DNA of 64,000 nucleotides from Branchiostoma floridae (GCF_000003815.2 NC_049981.1:19641065-19705064); one strand, 5' to 3'; shown: positions 21,646-35,728, counted from the stretch's first letter. Translations and numbers: made by a program. The notes: a model not told the origin generated them from the letters alone.

Positions 21646-22524
21646 TTCGGGAAGTTTCACCGTTCCTCGGGTGTAACTAATGGTGAGCTTGACCTCAATT
21701 GGAGAACGGTAACCATACAGCGAGCTGGGGGTCTGAATCCAACAGAAGTCGGTATTCTCTTCCGGGCCTTAGACCAGTGCTATTTGCCGGTCGGAAGGCG
21801 TGCCAAAATAGGTCCTGGTGGGAGACCGGATCCCGGCCACAGTGTGGATCCCAGTGGTACTGGTCGCAGGTGAGTATTTTCATTTTAATGGTCCACCATA
21901 TAATACTAGCGAGAAATATAGAATGGATAGCTTGTGTCACGGTAGCTGAAGACTGTCGGATCCATGTCCGATCCACAAGACTCCGCTTTTTATTGCCAAT
22001 CCCCTTTATACTATAGAATATTCGTCATTAATTTCTCGGTTGGAAAAGTTGTAACCTCACCCCTGCGTGTACATTTTAAGTCCTATCTCTTTCTCCAAGT
22101 ATGTATATAAGACCTAACTAAGACATTTCTTCTATTACATGTAATATCTACGTTGTACCACGAGCATTGTCCCTACCCTCACCTGTGCCCAGGTGAACAG
22201 TACACTACTGTAACCAAACACGGCCAGGCACCGGTAGCTCGTTACTGTAGCGTTACGGTCCCACGGTCTCTTAAATACAAGACTTAGACACGGATTCTTT
22301 CCTTTTCTCTTCCCTACTTTTGTAACAGGGAACAAACACACCCTGAGACCCTGATAAACAAATCCCACCCTTCCATAAGCACAGTGGGAATTCTTCTAAA
22401 GAACCTGAGACAGCCATTATTAGTGAGGAGAGTCGCCAAGAGTGGAGCAATTTTCTGGGGCCATGGTGCAGCAATGTGCACCTTAATTGGTATTGGTCGG
22501 TATTTTCCCAGGGGAATTGGCTGA
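21646..22524 (+). CDS. Partial two-exon gene of unknown function
   Basis: A candidate exon at 21646-21869 follows tctttcaccttctag and ends in phase 2 at a strong GTGAGT donor. It reads SSGVTNGELDLNWRTVTIQR, AGGLNPTEVGILFRALDQCY, LPVGRRAKIGPGGRPDPG and on. A second exon at 22329-22524 follows tacttttgtaacag; only its phase-2 frame is open, reading QTHPETLINKSHPSISTVG, ILLKNLRQPLLVRRVAKSG, AIFWGHGAAMCTLIGIG and RYFPRGIG, then stop. That both exons are open in the compatible phase is the main support. The C-terminus has a hydrophobic segment preceded by Arg/Lys that could span a membrane. No start codon is found; I do not recognise the product. Confidence 0.4.
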
Positions 22525-25500
22525 CAAAACGTTTAGCATGTTTGTGTGACTGTACCATTGAAGCATGGAGCACAACGTTGCTGCAACTAGTGACAAGAGA
22601 GCTCAGATTCCTTTTGAGGAAGCAAACAATCATTTATAGATAACTTAATGATAATATTGTACTGCTAAATTAAACAATGAAATCAACAAGCATATACTTT
22701 TTCTTTGCATAAAATAAATATCTTGAGACTGAATTGTTATGTCAACCACAGCAAATTTTCAACAGCAATGCTACACCCACCTGCATTTTTTTCATAACTA
22801 AAAGTTTAAACATAACGTTATTTCTTAATTTGGAAATGAATGTGCATGTATATATTGTGAGATCAAGTTCTTTGTAGATGAACTTCTGAAAAGAAAAGAC
22901 ATGGCTATGCTCCTAAAGACCACACCTAGACCATGTCCACAAGTGAAAAATTCTTCAGCCTTCCCTCTACATTCCAGAGAATTTTCCTCTTCAAAATGTG
23001 GGTGTTTGTCAGAGGTCATGAGGTGTTAAGGTTATGTTCGTAAATTGACAATTAGCATCCATGGTTACATTTGCAGAGGACCACACCCATACATAATGGG
23101 TCTCTAGGAGCTCCAACCTTGGCAACACCTGTTTCCTTGATGTTAGCTCATCTCCAAGCAGATGTGTGGTTCAGGTTTCTTTGGCTTGTCTTTCTGCACT
23201 AATTGTTTGTTGTTCACCTTGTAGTGCCAGGTGGCACATGGCTCAGCAAGTTTCCTTACTGTTTCTATACAAGGGTATGTTTTACAGGGAGGGGGGTGCT
23301 AGTCCTTCCCCCTTTTAGTGCTTGAGGCAAATCCTCCAACATCCCCAATTCACATCCCTTCCAACCACAATGCCTTTCTCATTTATTATGGCATGATTTG
23401 ACTTGAGATTCGGCTATGTAAACGATCATACATGTGTGTGTAGACATTACTTTTGCTTGCAAACACACATTATTACAGACTCAGAGAGACCACAAGGACT
23501 GAGTAAGGCTTTTAATTGATTCTGCATAGTCCCTACCTCCCAAACACTTCCAATCAATTTTCCAAGCAAGATTTCCTCTTCATTATGGAGGAGCAAGTGA
23601 GATGGAACAGGGTCCACCAGGAGTGTCACCTGTGAAATTGATGCCACCAGGTGTGACCATTGTAACATGATTCCCTAGTAGATTCCTGATGAGAGCTCCA
23701 AATGAAGTCATGTACCATATTCTTAGAAAATTACCGGGATGTATCAGGAGAGAAATTGCTGGAACAGAAAGTGGTTATGGCCAGCACAAGTATTGGATCA
23801 TGATTCAGGCTGTTGGTAATGATGTAAAATGGTTCAACTCTGAGATTGCTACATTTACTACTAACAATGGAAATAGTTGCTCCTTGGGTATTCCATTCAA
23901 TTCAGATGAATTTCTATTTCAGAAAACAGAATAAAAGATTGTTAAATCCTTTACTGGAACAAAATATTTATACCTTGGTAAAAATGATAAAAGATTAAGA
24001 ACATTGTATTCCATTGAACGTATCTGTATTCGATTCTTTCAACATGGCAGAGCCTATAATACCCATTTGTTGCATATTCCTAAAAGTAAAAAAAAGGCTA
24101 ACAAGATATTTGCTTATAACACAATCATTTTGTGACTACCAGTCATTGAAAAGGTAATAGATGCTTGCAGAGCAAATATTGTTCGTACATGAATATGATA
24201 ACAACCAGGCACAAATTTACAACAGTTAGTTGTTTTTGCACTTTGATTTTTGTCTAAAGATCTTGTATCATCCATGAAACCTATATTCTATAATGTTCTT
24301 GGCAAGGACTTTTTTGCAAACATCTTGTCCACACCAGAGCTTGTTAAGCTGTTTGCTTGGCTGATGACCAATATCTCTTTAGTACTCTCCACACACCCAC
24401 TTGGTAAACATCTGTCGCAGTATACAAGGGCACTGGTAGTACCTACCACTGTTTGCACATGTTTGAAGCATGAAGTAAACCTATCTGTTACGTACAAAGC
24501 ATGTAGGTACACAGTAGAACCTGAGTAATGCAGGTGAACCTCCTCTGCTCAGGTAAAGTTTGGCAGGGTGTGAAATTTCCACCTGTAACCTTGTAGACAA
24601 AAACTCAGACACACACACACACAAAATTGAATTTCAAATCAGCAATTCTCTTACAAAATTCAATTAGCTTTTCATAATCTTGTATACTTTTTCAAACAAA
24701 AATCAAATGTAAAGAGAAAAAAATGTATTAGCTGCAATATCATATAATGTTTGATTATTTTTTTAAAGATTTATTGTCCAAGTTAAGATCTTCATATTAT
24801 CAGGAGATCAACATAAAACCTAAATATAATATCATGTAATGTCTGAGAAAACTGAGCAACAAAGTGTGTTATCGTACTTAACAGTTCCATGTATAACAAT
24901 ACACCATCCGGTTTGCCTCACCCTCTTATTGATCTGCATATTTCCAGCCATATATAAGTGTGGGAAAAATCAATTTTTCCCACTTGAGTGGATAGGAGTG
25001 CCTTTCTGTGAATAAAGGACTTGTATGAACTCTGACCTCATCACATTTCACCAAGTAAATTTGGATAACAAAACCAACTAATGTTTCAGGAGCAGTCATG
25101 AATTACTGTCATATATGTCAGAAAATTTACAGTCTAATATTTTTATTCTAACAAATGTAACACTGTACCGTAACTTACATTCTTATCTATATTATGATTC
25201 TTTTGTAAATAATGTAAAATCATTTTTTCTGTGCTGTCTCCTGCCTAACTAGTCTAAAATTCTAATAAGAAATAATTTTGGTGTTCAGATATAGCATTTA
25301 CATAAAGAGACAAATAAAAAGAATGGGTCTTCAGAGAACAAGGGTCAATTCAACCATCATGTTAAAAAGGACTTCATTTGACCCTGGAACAGAAAGGAAC
25401 CAGTGAGGACAAAAGGAAACTGAGTTTGGAATGGCAAGAATCTGCCAGGACCATGGATTCTGTCACATCATATGATGTGGGTATTCAATCAATGTGCCCT

Positions 25501-28500
25501 CTAAATATCTAGATCTGCTATGTTGAGAAGTTTTTAAAAATTGCCAGTTGAGATACAGAGAGACTTGGATATATGAATATTATCTTTGCAGTCCTTTGTA
25601 TACTCAAGACAATGAATTTGTGCTAATGTTTGTTTACTAAGTAGTTTATTTCTTTACATAATGTGTACCAACCTTAATTGTACTTGTAGCTATTCTTTAC
25701 TGTCGCTGGTTTGAATGAATAGATCTACGTGGTAAGACTTGTTTTCATACAACAAATGCTTGCTGCAACACATTATTTCTGTATTGAAAAATATGCATGA
25801 TTGAATAATAACATGGTGCAAGATATACCCTTATCCTATAGAGCATAGATGACCCAGGACCACAGTCTAGCTCCAATTACACGGCTATGCAAACATCAAC
25901 CCTATACTTTAAGACCATTACCTTCTTGGCTCAAAAAGCAACAACGCTTGTCCAAACAAAAGTCCTGTTTTCTACAGAGAAAAAGACAGGTCAAAGGCCT
26001 TGCTGCAGGGAGCATTTATCTTTGGTAGGGTTTCTTCCTTGGGTGATCCTTTCTGGTACCCTCTGCTTTATCCATAGAAGCAGATGCTTACTTTACGCTG
26101 ACTTGATTTTCTGTACACTGTCCTAGTGTGTTTGTTTTCCTAGCCTGTAGTTTTTGTGCATGACTGCTTGCCCCTACAATGACAATCCATATAGATCAGG
26201 TCCAGGTATTATTAAGTACGTATATAAGCTCTTTGTCTCATAACAATGGCAGCAGCATTTGCATGACAAAGCATTGCAAGGACATGAAACATGGAGACCT
26301 TCCATAGCTGAATTGAGAGGGTGAAACCTAGGGGAAGTATTCCCGTGTGGTATGAGGACTCAGTCCTTACTGTTGGGTTGATGCTGAATTTGATTTTGTG
26401 TCCTTGTAGGTTAGAGTTGAATGACAGAGGGTAAAAGGATGGGGCAGGCTTTGAAAGTTCAGCTGAGATCAGACATCACTAGAAATGGCCAATCATAACA
26501 TCTAGAGCACCAGTAGTACGGATTTTGAAAACTGACCATTTCTTACTCATATCATAAGAATTAGGTTGTAATTTTCTGTAAGATTCAAAAGCATCATCTG
26601 TGGAGGAGCTATGCTATTTCTGGGAGCATGTTGACCTGGTCGAGTGAGTGAGTGAGTGAGTCTTAATTTGCTTTTTTACTTTTTTAAAAATCCTGTCTAC
26701 CCAGGATGTGCCACAGTCATCTCAGTGAATAATCAAACCAAAGTTACCAGACATAGAAGAAAGGAGACAACTGAATCCAGGGGCAAAAACCTCAGCTTCT
26801 GGACCAAACTTTCAGAGTGACATCTGGATAACATTCCCAGGTGAGTGAACAGATTTACACTATCTTTTTTCTTATCTCAGTAGCATTTATCCCAGTCAAG
26901 ACTTTAAGCCAGCACTATTATATATGTGTTGATTTTGGGAACTGATAGCTATTTTCTTTAGACCTGTTGAGCCTTGTATTCAAACATGTACTTTGTGTTG
27001 ATGGCTGTTTGTAAAAGCTGTTTACCGATGTAAACAATCCTGTGTAATAAATACACCATACTCCATTTTCCAGCCATGAACAATTTGATACCTTTTGCTA
27101 CCTAAACAAGAAAAAATCTTCACATCAGGACGTCTAGCTCTAATCAGTCCAATAAAAGGTAAATAATGTAAAAGTAATTATAAAGCCCTTTTAAGGCCTT
27201 CGTTAAAGGCAATGGGTTGTTATTTATAATGTGTCTAGAGCTCAGTATTGGAAGACAGAGACCTGGTCCCTCTCCCTCCACTACTTTTTACCTCCATAGC
27301 CAAAGCAAAGTCAGTTACCAATTGTGGAGTGGGGAAAGTTGTGTTTAGTCCCTTTCTATAGGACGCAACATCTAGCCAAGAGTGCCAGGAATCAAACCCA
27401 TAAATCACAATTAGCCTTCTCCCTGCTGAGGTCCGACCTTTAGGCACCAAATTTGTTTACGGTTATGCAACAGGGAGGAGGTTAAACAGTCTTTATGATT
27501 AGAAATATACAAAGATAAGATAACCTGGAGCTATATTCCATAAGTATAACACCTGGTTTCCTATGCTTAACACACATTACAATCTTACTTTCTGGGACTT
27601 ATTCTGGGGGCCTAGAAGCTTGATTTAGTCAGGTTATACAAAGTTCTAACTGAGGTGGTACATTCAGCAACAAAATGACAGATTTGGCTCTAAATTCCTT
27701 TGAAGGACAGCATCTTTCCAGGATCAAAGTGTCCGATGCTCTGTCCTTCCTCTGAACTCCTGGCATGGGCCAAGAAGTAGGTCACCCCTTTTCACCCTGC
27801 TGCACATCCTGAATGGGGCGGAACAAATGGCATATTTGCAGGCCCAGATAGATCTCCCAGGGCTAAAGCAGGGGTCCTGTGGATAAACAAGCCATAAAAC
27901 AGTCAGCACTCATTATTTCCACATTATAAGTGCTGATCTAATTGCACACAGCCAGTATATTAAGGAGACATTATGGGTGTATACTAAGTAGGAGGAGCTC
28001 TTGTACAAACAAAGGTGTGGCAAGTTGTTAGCAAGATAATAAAGATTCACAACTCTATAAAATGCACATCAATAAAACAATGTTTCCTACACAAGTACTG
28101 TAGTATGACTAAGAGGGAAAGATTCCGTAAAATTGAAGAATTGATTTTTTACCAATGTTTTAACATCTGATTTCTTCTTATTGAATGTAAAATTTATTTA
28201 TTTATTCATGATGTGATATAATATCAGCAGCAGCTGTGCACCAGAATATCTAGATATACTTTGCAGAAAATATCACATTCTATAGTTAAAATTAGTACTT
28301 ACAATCACTTACTATTCTAAAGTAATTTTATTGGGAATTTGACATGTGTAGGTGAGGTCTGCGGAAAATGTTTCAAGCACTTGGTTATGGAGGAAAATGG
28401 CCCTTGAAATTGCTACAGGTAAATGCATTTGCAGGTAAAGTTCATTGATAAAACATGTAGATGACTAGACACAACAACTGTGGGTGAATTGTACATTAGG

Positions 28501-30684
28501 GTTTTTTAAAAACCCTTGTACGTTGTACGGTTGTAGGCACTTTTACCCATTTTTGTCAGGTACATAAAGAATTCCCAAGTGCACCATCTCTAGAACATCC
28601 CAACTGCTTACCCTAATTACATTTTTTCATGAATTCTTCAGGAATGAGTAATTTCAGGAGTCAATCAGCCCTACTTGATAAACATGAAATATCCATTGAA
28701 ACATAAAGTTGAACACACAAGCAACTTTTGACAATGCTAAATGTACTTTTTATGTTATTGGTTGTTTCATGCCATTAGAATTTCAATGATGCATGCCACA
28801 GAAATTGACAGTTTTGTCATATTGGTGGTAGACTGAATTATTAAACTGTTCTCTTTCTTATGCACTATTATCATCAATATTCTCATCTACTCTTGAGACT
28901 CAATGTAAAAGATACTCACTTTTTGAAAATCCAAATTTTTTCTATATAATGTAGCATAAACTCTCAGTGTCTGTTAGACCACCTGGATGCTAGATGCCAC
29001 AGTTGGGTCTGTATCTAGATGAAGATTAATGTCAGTCCTCTGGGTATCATCCTTGGTGCAAGTTAATTTGTAGGTGGTAAATTGTCCAGTAATAAAGCTT
29101 TCAGGGGCTGTATGTCAACAAATTAACAGGTCATGTCCACACATTGGCTGGTGCAATGCTGACAGCAGTTCACCTTTTGCTTGTTACATCAGGGAGGAAG
29201 ACCTACATGCCTTCATTTTAAGTCCAAATATGACAAAATTTTCTTTTCTATGTCCATGTGAAAATATGAAAATTGTTTTTTGTCCAATTGTAGTTGGCTA
29301 AAACTGACTGAAAAGTCAATGGGTCCAGACACCATTTGGAATAGCTGGTGTCAATCTATGGCTGTCATGTTTCCTCCCCTCTAGATCTGGAAGTATAATT
29401 GTTCTCCTCTGATGTACATGTACATTGTATGTATAAATCCACTGTTGTCATCTGGTGTGGACATCATGTGATGTCATCCTTCTATCCCACTCACTGAGCT
29501 TTTCTGCTGAGCAATGTACAGAGACAGATAGCAAGTAAAAGACTGGTTGGAAGGGAATTTTTTACATGCAATATGGCAGATGTTGCCCAGTCTATGTTGA
29601 CCCTGGAAGGTTATGTTGGGAACTGCCATGGGATTATCCAGGACAGTTCATCATCAAATGAAATAGAAAGACCAGGAACCATTAGCCAGCTGAGTCCAGC
29701 CGGCCTGCCCCAGTCATGGTGTAGTACCAACACCTGCACATGTACTTTCTAGCACAAGCTGTAGGCTGATGAATTATTCATAGCACCTATAGATTATAGA
29801 GGGCCATACAGGTGGTCTATGTCAAGGCTGTCTCAGGCTTCAAATGTTTTATGTCCCACTTATAATTTTCAATATCAAATTTGTCAATTAAGGGTATACA
29901 AAAAGATGTTTTCAACGATTTCAAGATTTTTGGATAGACAGCGTAATTTTTTCTGTCCCAACATGCAAATTTTGAAGGGACAGGTCTATGTAAATCTTGG
30001 GTTTGTAGAAAGTGGTGTTATGTCAAAGTTAGGAATGTAACTGTTTGATTCAGTCATATCTTCTATTCTATTAAGTTGAAACTGAATTCAAGTCTTAGCT
30101 TTGGTAAGAAAACTGTTGTACCAAAGTACTTGTAAATCATACCTTTCATATTCTTGAGTTTATGCAGCATCAACTTGACAAAAATGGCCTTTGAATTTTA
30201 TGTTAACTTTATTTCATCAGCTTATTTTGCATCTACAGCAAATGTAGACAAGTACTATGAAATTTTTGAGAATTTTCCCATGGACAACAGAGATTTGAAG
30301 AAAACAAAAATATCAGTCTCTTGTCTGTTAGTACATGCTTGCATGATTGATGTTGATTAGAGACAGCAGAGCTTATTAATCTTTCATTTACCATGGCACC
30401 TTCTGCCGTCAATATCATGTCCCAAATTGTCTAATAGTAATGGAAGAGCGTCGGGTGAACAGGTGTCGTGTGACTGGTGTGGGATGCAGCTGGTGGGATT
30501 ATAAAGGCCTAACCTTGTCAACAGTATGTTCATAATGGCTGGCACTGGGTACTGTCATGTTCTGTGGAAAAGTCGCTACTAGTATGATGTCCTGCTTTGA
30601 GGTAAGCTTATGGACGTTCTTCAATCATACATAGCACCAGATAACACTGACTACTGTAGATTTAGAAAGTAAATTTATAGACAA
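22525..30684. other. Long gene-poor region
   Basis: AT-rich and largely featureless. It has only short isolated frames (for example 23689-23934 and 24250-24528), a CACA run near 24608, and a GAGT tetranucleotide run near 26644-26661. No exon with both splice signals and biased third positions was found. Confidence 0.55.
23689..23934 (+). CDS. 81-codon orphan frame
   Basis: Begins MRAPNEVMYHILRKLPG and continues with YGQHKYWIMIQAVGNDVKW, ending FLFQKTE. The composition is protein-like (mixed charged and aromatic residues), but third positions are A/T-rich, there is no homologue I recognise, and the stretch could be a decayed transposon fragment. Confidence 0.2.
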   Translation: MRAPNEVMYHILRKLPGCIRREIAGTESGYGQHKYWIMIQAVGNDVKWFNSEIATFTTNNGNSCSLGIPFNSDEFLFQKTE

Positions 30685-30689
30685 CTAGA

Positions 30690-31962
30690 TTTCCACGAAC
30701 ACATACCTTTGCCAAATAAACCAGGTTTGTTATGTAGAATGATGTCTGTAGACATAAATATGTTACTCATTACATTTTATTTTATATGCCAGGAGTTGGT
30801 TCATAACATTTCGCCATTGCTTATACAAATTAGATCCCTATTTACATAATGATATTAAATTGTATCAAGCATCACTTAAATCAGCATACCAAAAATCATG
30901 ATGATCCTTTCATCCCTTCTTGACTTATTCTCTTTCAAAGTAGGAAACTAAACCGGCTCCTGCAGTTCAAGAAAAGACATTACCGGACCCACACAAACAC
31001 CTCTTAGTCTCTGCCATCTTTCTCAGTTCCATATGTGTCAAGTTTGAAAGTCCTATCACGAAATGCAGTGGATTTATCAACTTTTTATCAAATTTATATA
31101 ATTAGTATCTCATTATGTACGTTTTTACTTAGGATATCTACATACCAAAAAAAGGCAATCCGTCAACATGTTCATATTTTGCCATTAATTATGCAAATGA
31201 GATCATCATCTGCATAATTAATATGTATAGATATTTCTTTATTTCTCAGCTACAAATGTGACAAGTTTGAAAGTCCTATAAAGGAATGCAGTGGATTTAC
31301 AAACTTTCCTCATTAATTATGCAAATTAGCTGTCAATTTGCATAATTAGAATTCCATCATGTAAGTCTTCCCTGTGGCTATCTACATACCAAAAATCATG
31401 ACGATCCGTCAACACGTTTATATTTTCTCATTAATTATGCAAATGAGGTCTCTATTTGCATAATTAATATGCATTGATATTTCTCTCTTCCTCATCTATA
31501 TATGTGACAAGTTTGAAAGTCCTATCATGAAATGCAGTGGATTTATAAACTTTCCTCATTAATTATGCAAATTAGTTGCTGATTTGCATAATTGGTATTC
31601 CATTGTGTACATTGTTACTTGGGCTATCTACATACCAAAAACCATGACGATCCATCAACACGTTCTCGAGTTATTCTCGTCCAAAGTTTGAAAGGAAATC
31701 GGCGACTGCAGTTCCAAACAAGCTGCTAGGGGGTCCAAACTTAAAGCGCTTACTCTCTGCACCAAGGGCTATCTACCACTCAAAAATCATAACCACAGCA
31801 GGTCCAGAACACGAGATAAAAAAAATTGAGGTTTTGCTGCAGTACCTTAGCAAGCCGCTAGGGGGCCCAATATCAAACTTGACCTTCGTTTTCCCGACCC
31901 CTACCCACCTACCAAATATTATTGGGATCCATCAAAGGCTTCTTGAGTTATACTGTTAACAC

Positions 31963-31993
<31 letters not shown>

Positions 31994-32046
31994 CACAGAC
32001 TCACAAGCCTAAAACATAACCTTAGCCATTCTGGCAAAGGTAATAA
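30690..32046. mobile_element. Interspersed element with inner tandem modules (copy 1)
   Basis: Starts near ACTAGATTTCCACGAAC and ACCTTTGCCA, and ends with the inverted TGGCAAAGGT. Inside are about three modules of 220-250 bp. Each has AAGTTTGAAAGTCCTAT, AATGCAGTGGATTTA, ATTAATTATGCAAAT, an inverted ATTTGCATAATTA and CATACCAAAAATCATGA. Near the right end lies an ACAG tetranucleotide run (about 31964-31992). No protein is encoded. A shorter copy is at 49868-50495 and a fragment at 15755-15905. Confidence 0.6.
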
Positions 32047-32640
32047 AGTCATGTCGTATTGGTGAAATTCTAGTATACAGCATTGTCACCCTGGAGACTA
32101 TTTACGAAAAACCGCATTGCACTACTGCTTGAGGAAAAAAACGTCATTCTTCGACTGATAAGGATCAGAAAAAAAGATAAGATGTTTTGGTCCCTACGCG
32201 CAAATCTTCATCCTGGGTCCTGGAGACAGCCCTGCTTACGATATTAGTTTTCCTGAAGTACATGTAGCTCGATCTGTCAGACTGGACTTTGCTGACTTGT
32301 TCTATTACAATCCTCATGATTGTGATATGTTCAATTTGACATAGAATGATGGAGGATGATATATTGGGATGTAACCCTTAAATGCATAAATCAATATTCC
32401 TCCAATATTCTTCCACCACTCAGATACACGTACCAGGAATCTTCATTCAAGTCAAATTGGTACTGATATCTAGTCAGGGCTGTATCTGTCCAGAAAATAA
32501 TCTTAACTTCATGACATGATACTGATTAGAGTGTTTTTTGTAAACTTAAAGTGGCAGATTTAACAATGAAAATTAAAATCATGGGGTTCCAAACAATGCA
32601 TCATGGGGACAAAAAGGAATTTTCTACTGAATGCTAGTAC

Positions 32641-32740
32641 NNNNNNNNNNNNNNNNNNNNNNNNNNNNNNNNNNNNNNNNNNNNNNNNNNNNNNNNNNNN
32701 NNNNNNNNNNNNNNNNNNNNNNNNNNNNNNNNNNNNNNNN
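32641..32740. other. Assembly gap (100 N)
   Basis: Run of N. Confidence 0.99.
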
Positions 32741-34287
32741 TCCGGAGCCGAACTCTGCTTGGAGAGTACATGAATGAACAGCTACAGTACTGGGGCAAAG
32801 TGCGTACTCAGCCCAAACCCGCTCTACAACATAATTTTCCAGGCTATATTTGGGACAACCACAGACAAGCAGAATGCCTGCGAGCGAGATTACACCGATG
32901 ACATGTGATGGCTTCTGAGAAACAGCCTCAGTGACTTGATGTCCACCTTTCTTTTATCCTGTCAAGTCGTCAATAATCCATCAAACGAGTGAATGACCAT
33001 TGCGTCGCACTATTGTTTAACCATTGATTTTCATGCCCAGCACACAATGATATATATTAAGAAGTCGATCAAGAATGTTCTGGTTGTATGCATCAAAACG
33101 TTCTTGTAGCATTCACGTGTAACATTCTCTGCAGTTTATATCCGATAGCAACAGTATTCCCAAGTTGATATCAATTAGAAAGGTCTGTTACGAATACACA
33201 CATTTTCCATCGTACCAACAGTATGATGAAAAAAGTCCACCGGAAAGTTATCACATTTTAGAGAAGCTTTTTCGCACAACCTACCCATGAGAAATATGTT
33301 TACAGTTCTCCCCACCACGCACCCTCCCCAACTTACAATTATTCACGGCTTTCTGACATTGTCTACTAACTAGGCTGGGCGTGCGATATCAGATCCGCCA
33401 ACACGTCTGTAAAAGCACTGCACCGCAGCCTGGGTATATCCTACGTTAATCCTCACAGTGCAACACTTCGCTACCTCATAATTACCTTCCTCTCCATCGC
33501 CTGCCCATCTTTGAACAGCGCTACGCAGACGGCGTGTAGTCGGTACAAACTCGCTATCTGACCGAAGACAACTGCATGCGGACCCGGCAGCCGGCGGTGT
33601 GGACTGGCCTTGTCCCGTCCACGCGCCCGCCCTGCTCCATACACGCTGTCCCGCCGCCCCGGTCCGACTAACCTACATCCAGGACCACCTGTTTCTGTCG
33701 TCTGCGTGTCACACAAGCTATCATCAGCCTACGCTAATGGACGCTACCATTGTCCACCGGAAATGGGGTATTACGATCCCTTCACATATTGTTGACAAGA
33801 AAAATAGGACGATACATACCTCCCTTAAACCAATGTAACGTCATCTTTGTACAATTCGTACCTCAGAAATGATGCTTACTGGTTTTCTTTTACGGCGTGC
33901 CTTTCAAAAGATAATGCGACGATTATCTATTCACCCCTCACGACGCGTAAAATGGCATTGCCACTTAATGCACTACAGCTACTGATCCAATCGCTCTAGG
34001 TCAGTGCACGCTACGAGAAAACCGTCAAATCTGCTTTTGGGTGCTCTTAAAATTTATTTCTACACGACGTGGCTGTGTCAAGTTTTTAAAAAGGACCCAT
34101 AGGCCATATATCTTCCACAGACAAAACTACTACAGTCCCTAACAGTTGTATTAACTTGTTGTACAAACATATACCAAACTGTGCCATTCCCATAGCACAG
34201 TGACATAACTATGATATATGAGTGTACGTACTCTATATACACTACTGTAGGTTGTTGACTTTCTTTGGCGTGTGTGCTTATTGTTGC

Positions 34288-34387
34288 NNNNNNNNNNNNN
34301 NNNNNNNNNNNNNNNNNNNNNNNNNNNNNNNNNNNNNNNNNNNNNNNNNNNNNNNNNNNNNNNNNNNNNNNNNNNNNNNNNNNNNNN
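34288..34387. other. Assembly gap (100 N)
   Basis: Run of N. Confidence 0.99.
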
Positions 34388-34608
34388 CCCAGGCTTCGTG
34401 CCTTGAATAGCGTTAACAACAAGACCAGCATGGAGGCAAATTCACCGGCGACTTCATGCAAATAAAAGGTGCGGAATGAAACTGTCAATGAGAACACGTC
34501 TTGCTTGCGTTGTCCGGAATGCCGGTCTTAATCTGTCACGGGTCGTCTGATTGGCTGTGTGACCATTACAAGATGGATGACAGATAGGTGACATTTAGTA
34601 GGCGTCGT

Positions 34609-35728
34609 CCTATTGGGGGCCAAGTGTTGCAAAATTAAACGTATACATAGAACGAATTTTCTCTCACACAGAAGGGTTGAAAAAGGTCTCACACACAGAC
34701 AGATTTTTCTCTCTCACACAACAGTGGAAAAAGGTCGCACACATTGACAGATTTTTCTCTCTCACACAACCGTTAGAAAAGGTCGCACACATCGACAGAT
34801 TTTTCTCTCCCACTCCAAAGTTGAAAAACTTCGCACACAGTCACAGATTTTCAAAAGGTGATTTTTTTACCATGTGTTGTCCTATATCATTCTTCACAAA
34901 TGTTATAAATGCAAGCATATACAGGCGGTTTCTCGGTTCAACATGTACTTTATTCGTCAATATAGAGGCTATTATATTGTTTTAGTGAATACCGTGACCG
35001 GTATTCAAATCCATTTCTATTTCAGCATTAATGATACAATGGCCAGTATGAATTTGACTTTTGACCTGTTATATAGCTTATATGATTTGCCTTTTTCCCA
35101 TAGAGACATGTATTTGAAATATACCGTAGCTTGAATGTCCCATAGATTCATAGAATGTACGCACACATGTCATATAAGTTGTCCTTCACCGACTCAAACT
35201 TGCACGCTCGATATCTTTCTAAGATACTAAGATTTCCGATCGTTCGTGCAGTCATACATAATATCTGTAAAAACAAATATTATCCAAAAACTGAGGCTGA
35301 ATTTTTTTTTCACATACACAGCAAGAAGTTTCTGCAAGTCAGTCACCCATGGTAAGAAAGCTTAAGGTGGAAAAAAATCCGTCCCTGAAGAGAACTGTTT
35401 AAAAGATCCTTGTTCGGATGTATAAGTACGACGACTTTAAAGTTTTGGGGGTTGATTGCATTCTTCACATAGTGCAGACACCACGAGAATATGTCGCGTC
35501 AACAAATGTGCAATTTTTTGTCTCAAACAATTGCAGAAATCAACTCTCAAACACATATCGAATTATTCCTTCCAAAGACAAACTATTCTTTGATACTGCA
35601 GACATTTTTATTCCGACACACAAACACTAGAATTCTCTCTCACACACAGCACAAAAAGTTCTCTCACTTCGCGAGGCTTTCCCTGCCAACCCGGCTGTAG
35701 GAGTGAGCGATTTTTTCGTCTGAGTGAG
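34609..35728. repeat. Array leader, copy 1
   Basis: A segment of about 1.12 kb, nearly identical to 38428-39539 with a few substitutions and short indels. It begins with CCTATTGGGGGCC, carries a 48-bp tandem repeat, then about 750 bp of non-repeated AT-rich DNA, and ends inside the first array unit. It codes for no protein I can support. Confidence 0.9.
34656..34858. repeat. 48-bp tandem repeat in leader copy 1 (about four units)
   Basis: Each unit is two related halves of about 24 bp. One reads TCTCACACAACNGTT and then GAAAAAGG; the other reads TCGCACACATCGACAG and then ATTTTTCTC. Read as protein it gives a 16-residue repeat with HIDRFFSLTQ, but the array units show that the motif is a DNA repeat. 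Confidence 0.9.

Larger units (their letters stand above)
32047..34608. other. Gene-free stretch before the array
   Basis: Contains two 100-N gaps (32641-32740 and 34288-34387) and a CpG-richer part at about 33370-33760. No exon is supported, although the CpG-rich part could be a promoter. Confidence 0.5.

Noticed and set aside
21695-22016. Long overlapping frames on both strands at 21.7-22.0 kb as separate genes
   Set aside because: They run through a strong GTGAGT donor at 21870 into AT-rich intron, and their frames do not fit the open frame of the exon at 22329.
34677-34985. Leader frame with a 16-residue HIDRFFSLTQ repeat as a repetitive protein
   Set aside because: The repeat is a 48-bp DNA repeat related to the non-coding array motif. 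The frame loses repeat character abruptly and has no exon signals.
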